Assembly (NCBI RefSeq): GCF_014698965.1
Contig: NZ_JACXAE010000076.1
Coordinates: forward strand, 40,663 to 104,662
DNA length: 64,000 nt
Reading direction: 5' to 3'
From: Iningainema tapete BLCC-T55
GTDB lineage: Bacteria > Cyanobacteriota > Cyanobacteriia > Cyanobacteriales > Nostocaceae
The notes beneath the pieces are model-generated. The model had not been told where the DNA came from, did not search any database, and worked only from the letters and a program-made list of their open reading frames with translations. This document shows positions 48,615 through 57,034 of the stretch, piece by piece. The translations under genes were made by a program, and so were the position numbers. Each line of letters starts with the position of its first letter. The first letter of the stretch is position 1.

Positions 48615-49758
48615 CTGATGCTGTAAGGGTGGGAGATAAATTATTTTCTAATAGTGAACAAATTAACTCGGCTGCTTCAAATACAGCCTGATGATATTCT
48701 TTTTTTGCATTCTGGTGATAGGAGGGAGAAGTTAAAACCTCATTAATTGCTGGTACTAAATTATCCAGGCGATCGCATATCTTGCCTACGCCATGCTCTA
48801 CCACCCATTCTTCGTTACCGCGTTGTACAGGTTTCATCCCGCGACTCTTAATTATAATTAAGGGGGTTCCGGTAATTAGCGATTCAGTAATAGTCATGGC
48901 TCCAGGTTTGCCAATCACAAAATCTGCTAGTTGCAGATAATGAATTGGCGTTTCCTGAGTATAACTAAGTACAACTTTTCGATAGGGTGTATTCAAGTGA
49001 CTTAACTCTTGAAAAACCTGTGAATTACGTCCGCACAAGAAAATCATGTTGAATTGGAGATGGGATTGTGATATTTTCTTGGCAATATCAGTCATCAGTA
49101 CACATCCCTGTCCCCCGAAGGAGACTAACCCAGTCGGTAATGTGGGATCAAGCCCTAGTTCCTTCTCTATAGTAGAGGTTTCATAGCACTTGGGATCAAT
49201 AATCATTCCAGAAATGCGATGATTAAATGCATCAATGACTCCAGCGGCTTTGGCTTGTTCAACTAAGCGATCGCTACCGTTAAGATAGTGCTGTTGAATC
49301 TTCGGTGTAAACCAGTAACGAGGTTTGACTTGTTCAAAATCAACCGGAATGGTAACGTAAACAGTGTTGGGGTTAGCCAGAAGGACACTACGATACAACG
49401 CTGGATTGTACATGGGAGTCACTGAGGCGATCACATCAGGAGGAGAATCAGACCAAAACCTTGCAATCTGTTCAATATCTCGTGGAGATAGCAAATCGTG
49501 AAACAGTAGAGAAAGATTAATTAACCCCTTGAGATCGAACACCCGATCTCGCTGAAGCTGCCAATTAAAATAGTTAATACCAGCCCGAACAATTCGACCA
49601 AATCTTTTGTGATAGTCAAACACATCGACAACATTGACTGTGCGGATTTGCCAGTTTGATCGCAAATTGGAAAGCGCAGATTGCAGTCCCATAGCTGCTG
49701 AGCGATGTCCCGAACCTGCATCGAAATAGATAATGTCTATTTTCTTTTGATGACTCAT
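48607..49758 (-). CDS. GT28-type glycosyltransferase, MGDG-synthase-like
   Basis: A 383-residue GT-B protein. 'IIYFDAGSGHRSAAMGLQSAL' is the N-terminal Gly/His loop of the MGDG synthase/MurG-like family, and the C-terminal half has 'GLVSFGGQGCVLMTDIAKKI', 'MIFLCGRNSQVF', 'YLQLADFVIGKPGAMTITESLITGTPLIII' and 'GNEEWVVEHGVGKIC', the UDP-sugar site pattern. Relatives transfer a sugar to lipid acceptors. Cyanobacterial MGDG is normally made through MgdA, a GT2 enzyme, so this is likely to use another lipid or terpenoid. The gene 141 bases upstream on the same strand encodes a polyprenyl-synthase fusion, which makes a prenyl-derived acceptor plausible. Confidence 0.8.
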   Translation of the reverse strand: MSHQKKIDIIYFDAGSGHRSAAMGLQSALSNLRSNWQIRTVNVVDVFDYHKRFGRIVRAGINYFNWQLQRDRVFDLKGLINLSLLFHDLLSPRDIEQIARFWSDSPPDVIASVTPMYNPALYRSVLLANPNTVYVTIPVDFEQVKPRYWFTPKIQQHYLNGSDRLVEQAKAAGVIDAFNHRISGMIIDPKCYETSTIEKELGLDPTLPTGLVSFGGQGCVLMTDIAKKISQSHLQFNMIFLCGRNSQVFQELSHLNTPYRKVVLSYTQETPIHYLQLADFVIGKPGAMTITESLITGTPLIIIKSRGMKPVQRGNEEWVVEHGVGKICDRLDNLVPAINEVLTSPSYHQNAKKEYHQAVFEAAELICSLLENNLSPTLTASVI

Positions 49759-49805
49759 ATCAGATATTAAATGTCTTGCATTCCCAAGCGATTAATGGAT
49801 ATTTA

Positions 49806-49872
49806 TAACCACAGATGCACACAGATGAACACCGATAAATTATCTGTGTGCATTGGTGTTAATCTGTGGTTA
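49806..49872. repeat. CCACAGATGCACACAGATG-type inverted repeat
   Basis: Outer arms TAACCACAGAT and ATCTGTGGTTA pair perfectly, with inner CACACAGAT and ATCTGTGTG also complementary. It is a widespread type of spacer repeat and lies between the glycosyltransferase and polyprenyl-fusion genes. Confidence 0.75.
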
Positions 49873-49899
49873 ATTCTCACTACACCCCACACTCAGTAG

Positions 49900-52197
49900 T
49901 CAATAATGTCTTGCTAAAACATACCAACTAAAAGCACGCAGCTTGATTTTGATATCTGAGTCGGGGAACAGGGAGTCAAGTCGTTTCCAGGCAGATTCAA
50001 CTAAGTCGTTTGCCTGTTGAACGCTTGCATTGATCGCACCACAACTTTCCAGTTTTTCAATTACCGCAGAGATGATATCTGCGTTTGTTGGTTTTGATGC
50101 TATTGTTTGCCACAGTATTTGTCTATCTAATTGCGGTAACTTCGCCATTGCTTTGGCAACAGGAAGGGTAATTTTGCCACAGGAAATATCTTCACCTTGA
50201 GATTTTAAATTATTCTGAAAACCCCGTAGGTTAAGAACATCGTCAATAATTTGGAAAGCCAAACCCAGGGATTCAAAGAAATTTCCCAAAGCCTCGATTT
50301 GTAAGGGTGTGCCTTTACCCAAGATAGCGCCAATCTGAGCCAGAGAACTTGCGGGAACACCAGACTTAAGCCGATACATTGCCAAAATCCGTTTTTCTAA
50401 AAGTTCACTTTTACCTTGCTTAACAACTTCTTTCATTAACGGATGGAATCCATCAATATCAATTGCTTGACCGGCATGTGCTGCACGCAAAGTTTCAAAA
50501 TAAAGCTCGTAAACTTTGAGTTTGTCAGCATCAGATAACTGAGAGTTAAGTAAAAGGACTTGTCCTAAGAAGTAACTAGTAGTACCAGCGTTAATCGCTA
50601 GCGCTTCACCATAGAGTTGGTGGCAAGATAAATCACCCCGGCGAACACTTGATTGGTCTTGAACATCATCTACAATTAGGGAACCAACATGTAGCAGTTC
50701 AGGTACAGCTAACCAGTTAGCGAATACTTGTGAATCACCACCAACAATATCCAGGCAAGCAATCAACGCATATGAACGCCAAGATTTGCCACCGCGATCA
50801 ACTATTTCTCGAATTGGTTGAATTAGCGATCGCGAATATTGTTCGTAGTCAAGCCCATCAAGATAGTGTTCGTGCGCATCGCTAGCAACGAGTTGGCAAA
50901 TTTGTGCGTGAGTGGGAAACAAAGGTAAGAGAGTATGAATTGATTTTCTCGTTTCACTACCAACCGCACTTAAAAAGTCATTAAGATTCTCTATTGAGTC
51001 AAAACCGCTACGCTCTACGAATCCAAGCCCAGTAATCTGTTCACTATTAATGATACCTGAAACATTGACGCGACCTTCCCAAAATGCTGGCTTGGAGATG
51101 ATGGTGATGAATTCTTGGGTTGGAAATGCAGCTTCAACACAGAGGTAAAGATTAGCTTCTGGAACCTCAAGTTGCCATGCGATCGGATAAGTGTTAAATG
51201 TACGAGAGCTTGTCCAACTGTCTAGAGGCTGGAATGTAAACTCTGAATAGTTTTTGCTGTTACCTTCTGGATCGATGATAATTACCCAACGTCCACAGTT
51301 AGTGCCATCATTATTATCGAATAAGTCGTATGCTGTTACTTCATAACCATTGCTGAGTTGAGCCGAAATCCAGTTCCAGGCAATATCTTGCTTTATACTA
51401 CCTTCTGGCTCGTCTAGTATCGGTTTGCTGAACTCGTGATCATACCACCCTGTAGCTGATTGGACTTGTACAGATTGATTATCAAGAGTTAGTGTTCCTT
51501 CAACACGACATCGGGGGATGAAGTAGTAAAACATATCTTCGCCCCCAGTACTATTAACTACACCGTTGTCGCCATGACAAACCGCTGACTTCTGGGGTTG
51601 GAAGACAAGTTCACAACTTATATTTTGTGGGTGAATCAGAGTTAGTTTGTAACTACCGTTGTCTAGTTTGACAAAACGATTTCCATCGAAGTCAAGCTCT
51701 AATTTATCGGTGTTGACAAATGCTTCTGTTGTCATGAGACGATCTGGAAGTGGGACATTACCCTTTTCAAACACCTCACGTAAAGCACTCTGTAACATCG
51801 GGTCTGCCTTGCTTTCACCGTTATCCAGCATTTTTAGTCCTACCTGGGGCGCACATCTATCTACCACAGAGTCTGTGTAGTATTTTTGCGTCTCAACATT
51901 ACTAAGTCCCCACGTTACCGTATGGGCATAAACTAACTTTTTATCTTCGTTACGGGCGCGTGCCATACGGAAAAAGGATGCAAATAGCGAGAATTTTCTA
52001 CCATCAATCGTTGTGATATGACTATTGACGTACCACCATTCTATATGTGATGAATCGTGGGGTAAATCTTGAATAGAAAGATCGATTACTCCTTTGTTAT
52101 GCCAGTCTTCCTGTAATTTATTGAATTGCCTAGAGGGATTAATTAGTAAGTTTGGAGATGTTGGGAATGATGCTGGATGATTTAATTGTTGCACCAT
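49900..52197 (-). CDS. Fusion of a CrtC/AttH-like lipocalin-fold domain and a polyprenyl diphosphate synthase
   Basis: A 765-residue fusion. Residues about 35-410 match the CrtC (carotenoid 1,2-hydratase)/AttH family: 'DSSHIEWWYVNSHITTIDGR' is the EWWY signature, 'SATGWYDHEFSKP' the central motif, and 'IAWNWISAQLSNGYEVTAYDLFD' follows. Residues about 430-765 are an all-helical isoprenyl synthase: first Asp-rich motif 'LHVGSLIVDDVQDQSSVRRG' (DDxxD), 'ALAINAGTTSYFLG', and second motif 'GLAFQIIDDVLNLRG', where the last Asp of DDxxD is Asn, then 'GEDISCGKITLPVAKA'. So one chain could make a prenyl diphosphate and hydrate or cyclise a derivative. Both halves keep their key motifs. The glycosyltransferase gene downstream could decorate the product. 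This chemistry is inference. Confidence 0.85.
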   Translation of the reverse strand: MVQQLNHPASFPTSPNLLINPSRQFNKLQEDWHNKGVIDLSIQDLPHDSSHIEWWYVNSHITTIDGRKFSLFASFFRMARARNEDKKLVYAHTVTWGLSNVETQKYYTDSVVDRCAPQVGLKMLDNGESKADPMLQSALREVFEKGNVPLPDRLMTTEAFVNTDKLELDFDGNRFVKLDNGSYKLTLIHPQNISCELVFQPQKSAVCHGDNGVVNSTGGEDMFYYFIPRCRVEGTLTLDNQSVQVQSATGWYDHEFSKPILDEPEGSIKQDIAWNWISAQLSNGYEVTAYDLFDNNDGTNCGRWVIIIDPEGNSKNYSEFTFQPLDSWTSSRTFNTYPIAWQLEVPEANLYLCVEAAFPTQEFITIISKPAFWEGRVNVSGIINSEQITGLGFVERSGFDSIENLNDFLSAVGSETRKSIHTLLPLFPTHAQICQLVASDAHEHYLDGLDYEQYSRSLIQPIREIVDRGGKSWRSYALIACLDIVGGDSQVFANWLAVPELLHVGSLIVDDVQDQSSVRRGDLSCHQLYGEALAINAGTTSYFLGQVLLLNSQLSDADKLKVYELYFETLRAAHAGQAIDIDGFHPLMKEVVKQGKSELLEKRILAMYRLKSGVPASSLAQIGAILGKGTPLQIEALGNFFESLGLAFQIIDDVLNLRGFQNNLKSQGEDISCGKITLPVAKAMAKLPQLDRQILWQTIASKPTNADIISAVIEKLESCGAINASVQQANDLVESAWKRLDSLFPDSDIKIKLRAFSWYVLARHY

Positions 52198-52290
52198 GAA
52201 AATCTCAAAGATTCCTGTAATTGTGATTTACGCTTTAAGAAATAAATGTTAGCATCCAACCTACCTTACAAATGTCTTTAACAACACAAA

Positions 52291-53079
52291 TCAATCTTTT
52301 TTAGGAAGTTCAATCTTAGTACTACCATCAGGTAAGGTAACGACTTTTGCACCTAAAGCTTCTATCTTACTCAGCGCTATCTTACGAGTCTTCTCATCTA
52401 CTTGATTATTTAATACCATAGTCCAAGTAGCAATTTGAGCAAATCTACTTTGTGGATTACGCGCCAGGAAATTAGCAGTTTGTTGGGAGATAGAAGCTAT
52501 TTGCTTACTTTCGGCGTCAGAATGCTTATCTGCCCAGTCTGCCGCCATTGTAAATGATTCCTTGGCTGCACGCGAATCTCCTAAAAATAATAACTCATCA
52601 GTTCCTTTATAACGCCAGACATAATAAGATCTTTCGGGAACAGAAGGAGATAGGGATTTTAAACCTTTTGCCGTCAATTTTACAGAACGTTCTGGCATCC
52701 CAGCATATAATGATGTACTCGTAGAAAGACCTAAATAGGCATTTAAAAATCTTGGATCTCGTTGTAAAATAACTTCAAAATATTCTGGACTAAGACTGTA
52801 ACCTGTTTTAGCACGAGCTTCATCATCACCAAAATATTGTAAAAACCTTAGATATACCCAATTTCCTATTATATTAGAATAACCAAAGCTGGGTAGTTGT
52901 TTAAGTAAGTTAAGACTAGTTTTTTCTGCTTGAATTTCTCTTTGTAAAGCTTCTATAGAAGCATTATTTTTACTATTCAGTAATTTCCGCATCCGGGGAA
53001 ATTGTAGCAAGCCAATTCCCGACACGCACAAACAGATTACGCAAGATGCAGCAACAGCTTGACGAGGTAGAGAGAACAT
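52291..53079 (-). CDS. Membrane-anchored TPR-like conserved protein
   Basis: A 262-residue protein. An N-terminal hydrophobic segment ('QAVAASCVICLCVSGIGLL') is probably a signal anchor. A short coiled coil ('ASIEALQREIQAEKTSLNLLKQL') and then helical repeats follow ('GNWVYLRFLQYFGDDEARAKTGYSLSPEYFEVIL', 'LNAYLGLSTSTSLYAGM', 'FLGDSRAAKESFTMAADWADK'), which resemble divergent TPRs. The end is a short strand pair ('AKVVTLPDGSTKIELPKKD'). I recognise it as a cyanobacterial conserved protein of unknown function. It lies upstream of, and on the same strand as, the polyprenyl-fusion gene. Confidence 0.72.
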   Translation of the reverse strand: MFSLPRQAVAASCVICLCVSGIGLLQFPRMRKLLNSKNNASIEALQREIQAEKTSLNLLKQLPSFGYSNIIGNWVYLRFLQYFGDDEARAKTGYSLSPEYFEVILQRDPRFLNAYLGLSTSTSLYAGMPERSVKLTAKGLKSLSPSVPERSYYVWRYKGTDELLFLGDSRAAKESFTMAADWADKHSDAESKQIASISQQTANFLARNPQSRFAQIATWTMVLNNQVDEKTRKIALSKIEALGAKVVTLPDGSTKIELPKKD

Positions 53080-53181
53080 TTTTGTTAAAGCAATGTAGGG
53101 TTATATCTATACTTCCCAAAAATCCTGCTAAAATTAACAGCGTTGTGAATCAAGATATGAATAAGCAAAAATCACAATCGT

Positions 53182-53209
53182 GTAGAGACGTACCATGGTA
53201 CGTCTCTAC
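53182..53209. repeat. GTAGAGACG-family perfect palindrome
   Basis: Arms GTAGAGACGTACCA and TGGTACGTCTCTAC are exact complements. Its right arm runs directly into the duplicated element at 53200-53276. Confidence 0.85.
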
Positions 53210-53276
53210 AAAGGCGATCGCCGCAAAATACTCTAACCTACTGCTACAGAAAATACACCACCTCCGGCTTGAGCTT
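53200..53276 (+). repeat. Duplicated non-coding hairpin element, copy 1
   Basis: About 77 bases nearly identical to 54070-54145: the palindrome end ACGTCTCTAC, a HIP1-like GGCGATCGCC, the conserved block GCAAAATACTCTAACCTACT and GCTACAGAAAATACAC, then a hairpin. Here the hairpin arms are ACCTC-C-GGC and GCC-GAGGT (extending to about 53288). The stem bases differ from copy 2 while pairing is kept. It lies on the 3' side of the nuclease-fold gene. Confidence 0.75.
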
Positions 53277-53319
53277 GCACCGCCGAGGTAGTCGCAAAGG
53301 GAGACGTAATAGATTAAGA

Positions 53320-53961
53320 TTAGGTAATTATTTGACCAATGCGTTTGAGAATTTGCAAAACGTTGTACAACTGATTACGCAAGGGAGCAGGCGAAAACGT
53401 ACCCGATACATCATACTGTGGCGTGCCTTGTGGACTTAGTTTGACAAAAACAACTGCATCGCCATTTGTGATCATGCCGAAAACAGGTTTATCTGGTTGT
53501 GGATTTGCCATCATGTACGCCAAGGTTTGTGGCAGTGCCGACATCACAGAAATAGTAGTTCGTTTCGACTCTAGTAGCGCCACCCAAAACTGATTTTGTA
53601 AAACTAAAGCATCAATCCTTCCTCGTAGAGTTTCTACTTCGTCATCATCTTCATCAAAAACAAGTTCAACAGAAGCCTCACCTCGAATCTTAAAGGGATA
53701 ATCGTAAAAACCTGCTTTTTCTAATAAAGGCGAACCGATGAGTAGCGTTACTGTTCCTTCAGTAAGATTTCCATCAGCCAGATGATAAAGGTATCTTCGT
53801 CTGATGATATCTAAAGATGCTTTTTCCTCGTCTGTAATTTCCGGTAAATTCTCATACCATTCCGTGAAAAATTGCTCATCCTCAGTCCTTCTCAGGTTGA
53901 AACGAGATTCTACCTCAGCTAAACTTTTAATAACTTCTGTAATTGCTGTTTTCTGTACCAT
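53320..53961 (-). CDS. HSDR_N-type nuclease-fold singleton
   Basis: A 213-residue protein resembling the N-terminal domain of type I restriction R subunits. Features: 'EGTVTLLIGSPLLEKAGFYDYPFKIRGEASVELVF', 'LRGRIDALVLQNQFWVALLESKRTTISVMSALPQTLAYMMANP' (D...ExK followed by the conserved Q-helix) and 'PVFGMITNGDAVVFVKLS'. The active-site order D-ExK (here LESK) is kept. There is no helicase part and no methylase or specificity gene nearby. It is bracketed by two direct copies of a 76-77 base hairpin element (53200, 54070), which suggests it arrived or moves as a cassette. Confidence 0.78.
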   Translation of the reverse strand: MVQKTAITEVIKSLAEVESRFNLRRTEDEQFFTEWYENLPEITDEEKASLDIIRRRYLYHLADGNLTEGTVTLLIGSPLLEKAGFYDYPFKIRGEASVELVFDEDDDEVETLRGRIDALVLQNQFWVALLESKRTTISVMSALPQTLAYMMANPQPDKPVFGMITNGDAVVFVKLSPQGTPQYDVSGTFSPAPLRNQLYNVLQILKRIGQIIT

Positions 53962-54069
53962 TGCTTAATTACACTGTATATAATGTTATAATATATACTA
54001 ACAATAACTTACTAACTAGCGAAGTTTTTGACCCCACCAAGTCTATTCTCACGCAGAACCAGCCATTGT

Positions 54070-54145
54070 ACGTCTCTACAAGGGCGTTCGCCGCAAAATA
54101 CTCTAACCTACTGCTACAGAAAATACACAACCCCAGCTTGAGCTT
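54070..54145 (+). repeat. Duplicated non-coding hairpin element, copy 2
   Basis: The second copy starts at the half palindrome GTACGTCTCTAC (54068-54079). It has GGCGTTCGCC where copy 1 has GGCGATCGCC, the same conserved block, and a hairpin with arms AACCCC and GGGGTT (to about 54156). It lies on the 5' side of the nuclease-fold gene. Confidence 0.75.
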
Positions 54146-54197
54146 AAACCGGGGTTGGAGGCAATTTTATGGAGAATTAATCAAAAATAGACAAATT

Positions 54198-54812
54198 CTA
54201 ATTAAATTGCTGTTTACGCTTAAGGATGGAACCTATACCTACAACACACAATGTTAATACACCTAAAGTAGAAGCAGGTTCAGGAACAGGCGTAATCTTT
54301 GTCAAGGCATTTACGGAAGATAGGGTTGCTCCTGTAGGAGTATTGATAAGTGCCAATGCTGTTGATGGAGCAGTTTGTAGATCAGATAAAGCATCAGAGC
54401 GCAGAGAATTTGGCGCGAAAGCGAACGTAGCCAAAAATTGAGGATTGCTAGGATTGAAATTTCTAAAATCATCAAAACCGATTACGTCGGCACTTAAGCT
54501 ACTATTATCAGGTCTGGCAAAATTACGTGCTACTACAATTGAGTTGGAAGAACCTTGAAAAACATTATTGCCCACATTAATATTGTAATTTGGGCTGGCG
54601 TTTCCATACAAAGTACCGCCATCGGGTGTTCTTCCTGCGGGGATTGAGTCATCAATAACAAAGTTACCGCTAACTGGCTCACCAGTTTCTTGAGCGTTGA
54701 ACTGAAACTGAAAGTCAAAAAGAGCGGCTTGCGCGGGAGCGTTACTTACTGTTCCCAGTAATGTCACGATCGCTCCAACAGCAGCCATGAATAACCTTTG
54801 CTTAGCTTTCAT
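54198..54812 (-). CDS. PEP-CTERM-sorted secreted protein
   Basis: A 204-residue protein. Signal peptide at about 1-29 ('LFMAAVGAIVTLLGTVSNAPAQA'), a strand-rich mature domain ('LFDFQFQFNAQETGEPVSGNFVIDD') and a classical PEP-CTERM tail: 'VPEPASTLGVLTLCVVGIGSI' followed by 'LKRKQQFN'. Such tails are recognised by an exosortase and linked to surface polysaccharide; no exosortase is in the window. The mature domain resembles the short adhesion-like proteins of cyanobacteria. Its ligand is unknown. Confidence 0.88.
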   Translation of the reverse strand: MKAKQRLFMAAVGAIVTLLGTVSNAPAQAALFDFQFQFNAQETGEPVSGNFVIDDSIPAGRTPDGGTLYGNASPNYNINVGNNVFQGSSNSIVVARNFARPDNSSLSADVIGFDDFRNFNPSNPQFLATFAFAPNSLRSDALSDLQTAPSTALALINTPTGATLSSVNALTKITPVPEPASTLGVLTLCVVGIGSILKRKQQFN

Positions 54813-55096
54813 CGGAATCGCTGCTCCAAAAAAGTAAATGTTGGCTATGAGTAAACTTCAAATTGTCGTTGTAATTACCGTTCTTGTTTCAATTCCACTA
54901 GTTTCCTTAGGTAGTAGAAACCAATATTGATAAACTTAAGTGTTTAATTTAACAATATACGTTTACGTAAAATCAAAAACAAATTATTTTTTGCTAAATT
55001 TGATATATTTTTGTTTCTTTTAAAATGGGATTTCTATCTCGTCATCATCTTCATCAAAAACAAGGCATCATAAACTACCGTCAATTTTGACATTTT
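54813..55096. other. 284-base region between PEP-CTERM and HTH genes
   Basis: A strongly AT-rich stretch. Bases 55034-55058 repeat CGTCATCATCTTCATCAAAA plus ACAAG, which also occurs inside the nuclease-fold gene near 53641; this may be a fragment left by recombination. I see no gene. Confidence 0.4.
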
Positions 55097-55351
55097 TTAG
55101 TAACCCATATTAAGTTCTTGCGCTTGGGCTGCAAGCTCATTAAGGGCTTTCATGCTTTCTGAATAAGATAAATTTTTATATTTAATGACATCTTCATATC
55201 GCATTTTCCGGATGTCTTTTACTATCTTATATGTAATTTTTCCAGCTTCTAATAAATCCCACATATAATCTTTAGAAACACCCAAAATATCTGCTGCTTG
55301 ATATATATCTAATTCACTGGGAATGGGAGTTACCTTTACCCTAACTATCAA
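55097..55351 (-). CDS. Excisionase-type HTH antitoxin-like protein, unpaired
   Basis: An 84-residue protein. 'IYQAADILGVSKDYMWDLLEAGKITYKIVKDIRKMRYEDVIKYK' is a MerR/excisionase-like helix-turn-helix, and the end 'MKALNELAAQAQELNMGY' is the tail seen in cyanobacterial antitoxins that normally precede a PIN-domain toxin gene. No toxin follows: the next 284 bases hold no gene. It overlaps the end of cca by 11 bases. It may be an orphan antitoxin or regulator. Confidence 0.75.
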   Translation of the reverse strand: MIVRVKVTPIPSELDIYQAADILGVSKDYMWDLLEAGKITYKIVKDIRKMRYEDVIKYKNLSYSESMKALNELAAQAQELNMGY

Positions 55352-56579
55352 TTAGCTGACGTGCAAACTCGATCGCCTCGGATGGTGTAGATATTTTGCC
55401 TTCTATCTGCGCTACGGCAATTTCTGTCAACATTTTACCAATGAGGGGTGACGCGGGAATATTTAGTGCTATAATTAGGTTTTTCCCACTAATCAATAGC
55501 TTGGGATGCGCGACCGGATCATCAGGGTTAAGGTAGCGGGTGATTAAGGGTGCAAGACCCTCTACCCGATTATAGTGTGCTGCGGCTAAAACTACAGTAG
55601 CAGGAAATACAATTCCCGCTTCCAGGAACAGCAAATACTGTTCTCTTAGTGTCATATGGGGTGCTTTTAGCCGTGTAAACAGTCTCAAAGCGGTGGTTAC
55701 AGCTTTAATTTCTGCACGACTGTAGGTAAGTTGCTGTAACTCTATTTCCGCTATTTCTGGTTCTGGGTTTACAAGACAAGCAAGTTTGGCGATACCTAAC
55801 CAAGTGCTTTTAACGGTGTCGCGCACGTAGTTACGCAGTTCCTCTGCTAGTTGCTGCCATTGTGCAAGTTGAACTGTTGCTGTGTCAACTGCTGCTATGT
55901 GAATGAAACTTTCTTCTGTAGCGTACTTGAAGAAAGCATTTAGTAAACCATCTTCCCATGCAGTCGTTAGCCAGGGAGTACCACTAGATGCAGATAGCAT
56001 GTAGTTTAATTCTACCCGCACTCGTTCGGCGGCAACTTTAGTGATCTGCTCTGCCAATGAGCAAATTGCTGCTCTAGTATTTGGTTCGATGGTAAAATTA
56101 AGTTGAGAAGCTTGGCGATATGCTCGCAGTAACCGCAAAGGGTCGTCTTCTAAGTTGCGTGGTGATACCATTCGCATTAAACGCTGTTGTATATCAGCAT
56201 ATCCCTGTAGTGGATCGATGATTTCTTGCGTGTGGGGGTTGTAGGCGATCGCATTTACAGTAAAATCTCTTCTGTGCAAATCAGTTTCTAAATCCCCCGA
56301 TTGTTGGGCAAAGTCAACTGTAGCGTGGGGAAACACTACACGCGCAATTTGTCTTTCCGCATCAAGTAAAACAAAACCTGCTTTGTAATGCTTCGCTATC
56401 TTCCTAGCTACCTTTACCGCCCCAGATGGGAGAACAAAATCTAAATCCAGGTACTCGCGGGTTCTTCCCAAAATGGCATCCCGCACAGCACCACCTACCA
56501 TGTAAGCTGGTTGTGGCAATAATTCTAGACTAAAAGGCCAAGCTTCGGGCGTGAGAATAGAAGAAGCTGAAAAGTGCAT
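55341..56579 (-). CDS. cca: CCA tRNA nucleotidyltransferase family protein
   Basis: A 412-residue class II nucleotidyltransferase. Head domain: 'AYMVGGAVRDAILGRTREYLDLDFVLPSG' has the GGxVRD motif and the DxD metal site. 'ETDLHRRDFTVNAIAYN' is the RRDxxxN base-recognition motif, and 'EDDPLRLLRAYRQASQLNF' is motif D (EDxxRxxR). The rest is helical neck, body and tail. The enzyme adds or repairs the 3' CCA end of tRNAs, or in some cyanobacteria only A; the sequence alone does not separate these with certainty. Confidence 0.92.
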   Translation of the reverse strand: MHFSASSILTPEAWPFSLELLPQPAYMVGGAVRDAILGRTREYLDLDFVLPSGAVKVARKIAKHYKAGFVLLDAERQIARVVFPHATVDFAQQSGDLETDLHRRDFTVNAIAYNPHTQEIIDPLQGYADIQQRLMRMVSPRNLEDDPLRLLRAYRQASQLNFTIEPNTRAAICSLAEQITKVAAERVRVELNYMLSASSGTPWLTTAWEDGLLNAFFKYATEESFIHIAAVDTATVQLAQWQQLAEELRNYVRDTVKSTWLGIAKLACLVNPEPEIAEIELQQLTYSRAEIKAVTTALRLFTRLKAPHMTLREQYLLFLEAGIVFPATVVLAAAHYNRVEGLAPLITRYLNPDDPVAHPKLLISGKNLIIALNIPASPLIGKMLTEIAVAQIEGKISTPSEAIEFARQLIDS

Positions 56580-56665
56580 TGTAATAAAAATAAACCCATC
56601 GGCTAGTGAATAATGGTTTAGCTTAAGCTACATTAACAATAAAGCTCCCTGGAGTTGGTTGTATT

Positions 56666-56914
56666 ATGTGTATTTGTGTGAACTGCCACTATGTAGATAG
56701 CTGTATAACCTACCACGCGGTAGAAGGGCAGCACCAACAACCCCACTTAACTGAAACACCTAATTTTGAACCAAATGAACCCTCAATCAACGTTAACATC
56801 CGTCCACGGGAAGATGTAATTGAAATGGAATGGGATGTAGTTGGTTGTCTTAGCTTCAAGCGGGAGATGGGCAAATGGTCTAAATTGCGTCCAGGTGAAT
56901 TAGTGCCAACTTGA
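56666..56914 (+). CDS. ycf34: Ycf34 family protein
   Basis: An 82-residue protein that matches Ycf34: 'MCICVNCHYVDSCITYHAVE' at the start with its four cysteines, and 'IEMEWDVVGCLSFKREMGKW' at the end with a further Cys. Ycf34 is conserved in cyanobacteria and red-lineage plastids; studies in Synechocystis point to an iron-sulfur protein affecting photosynthetic electron transport. It is divergent from cca. Confidence 0.92.
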   Translation: MCICVNCHYVDSCITYHAVEGQHQQPHLTETPNFEPNEPSINVNIRPREDVIEMEWDVVGCLSFKREMGKWSKLRPGELVPT

Positions 56915-56929
56915 TCTTTCATTAATACT

Positions 56930-56988
56930 GTCATTAGTCATTAGTCCTTTGTCAACACTCTTGACCAATGACTAATGACAAAGGACAA
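56930..56988. repeat. GTCATTAGTC-type inverted repeat
   Basis: GTCATTAGTCATTAGTCCTT and TTGACCAATGACTAATGACA plus AAGGAC form a long imperfect inverted repeat with several GTCATTAG units. It lies between ycf34 and the convergent STAND gene and may terminate transcripts. Confidence 0.7.
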
Positions 56989-57034
56989 CCCGTCAGGAGT
57001 CAATATACATTTTCAATACGTCATAGCTTAGACG

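Noticed and set aside
49806..49872. Possible transposable element end
   Set aside because: No transposase or target duplication is nearby; the inverted repeat matches a common spacer-repeat type.
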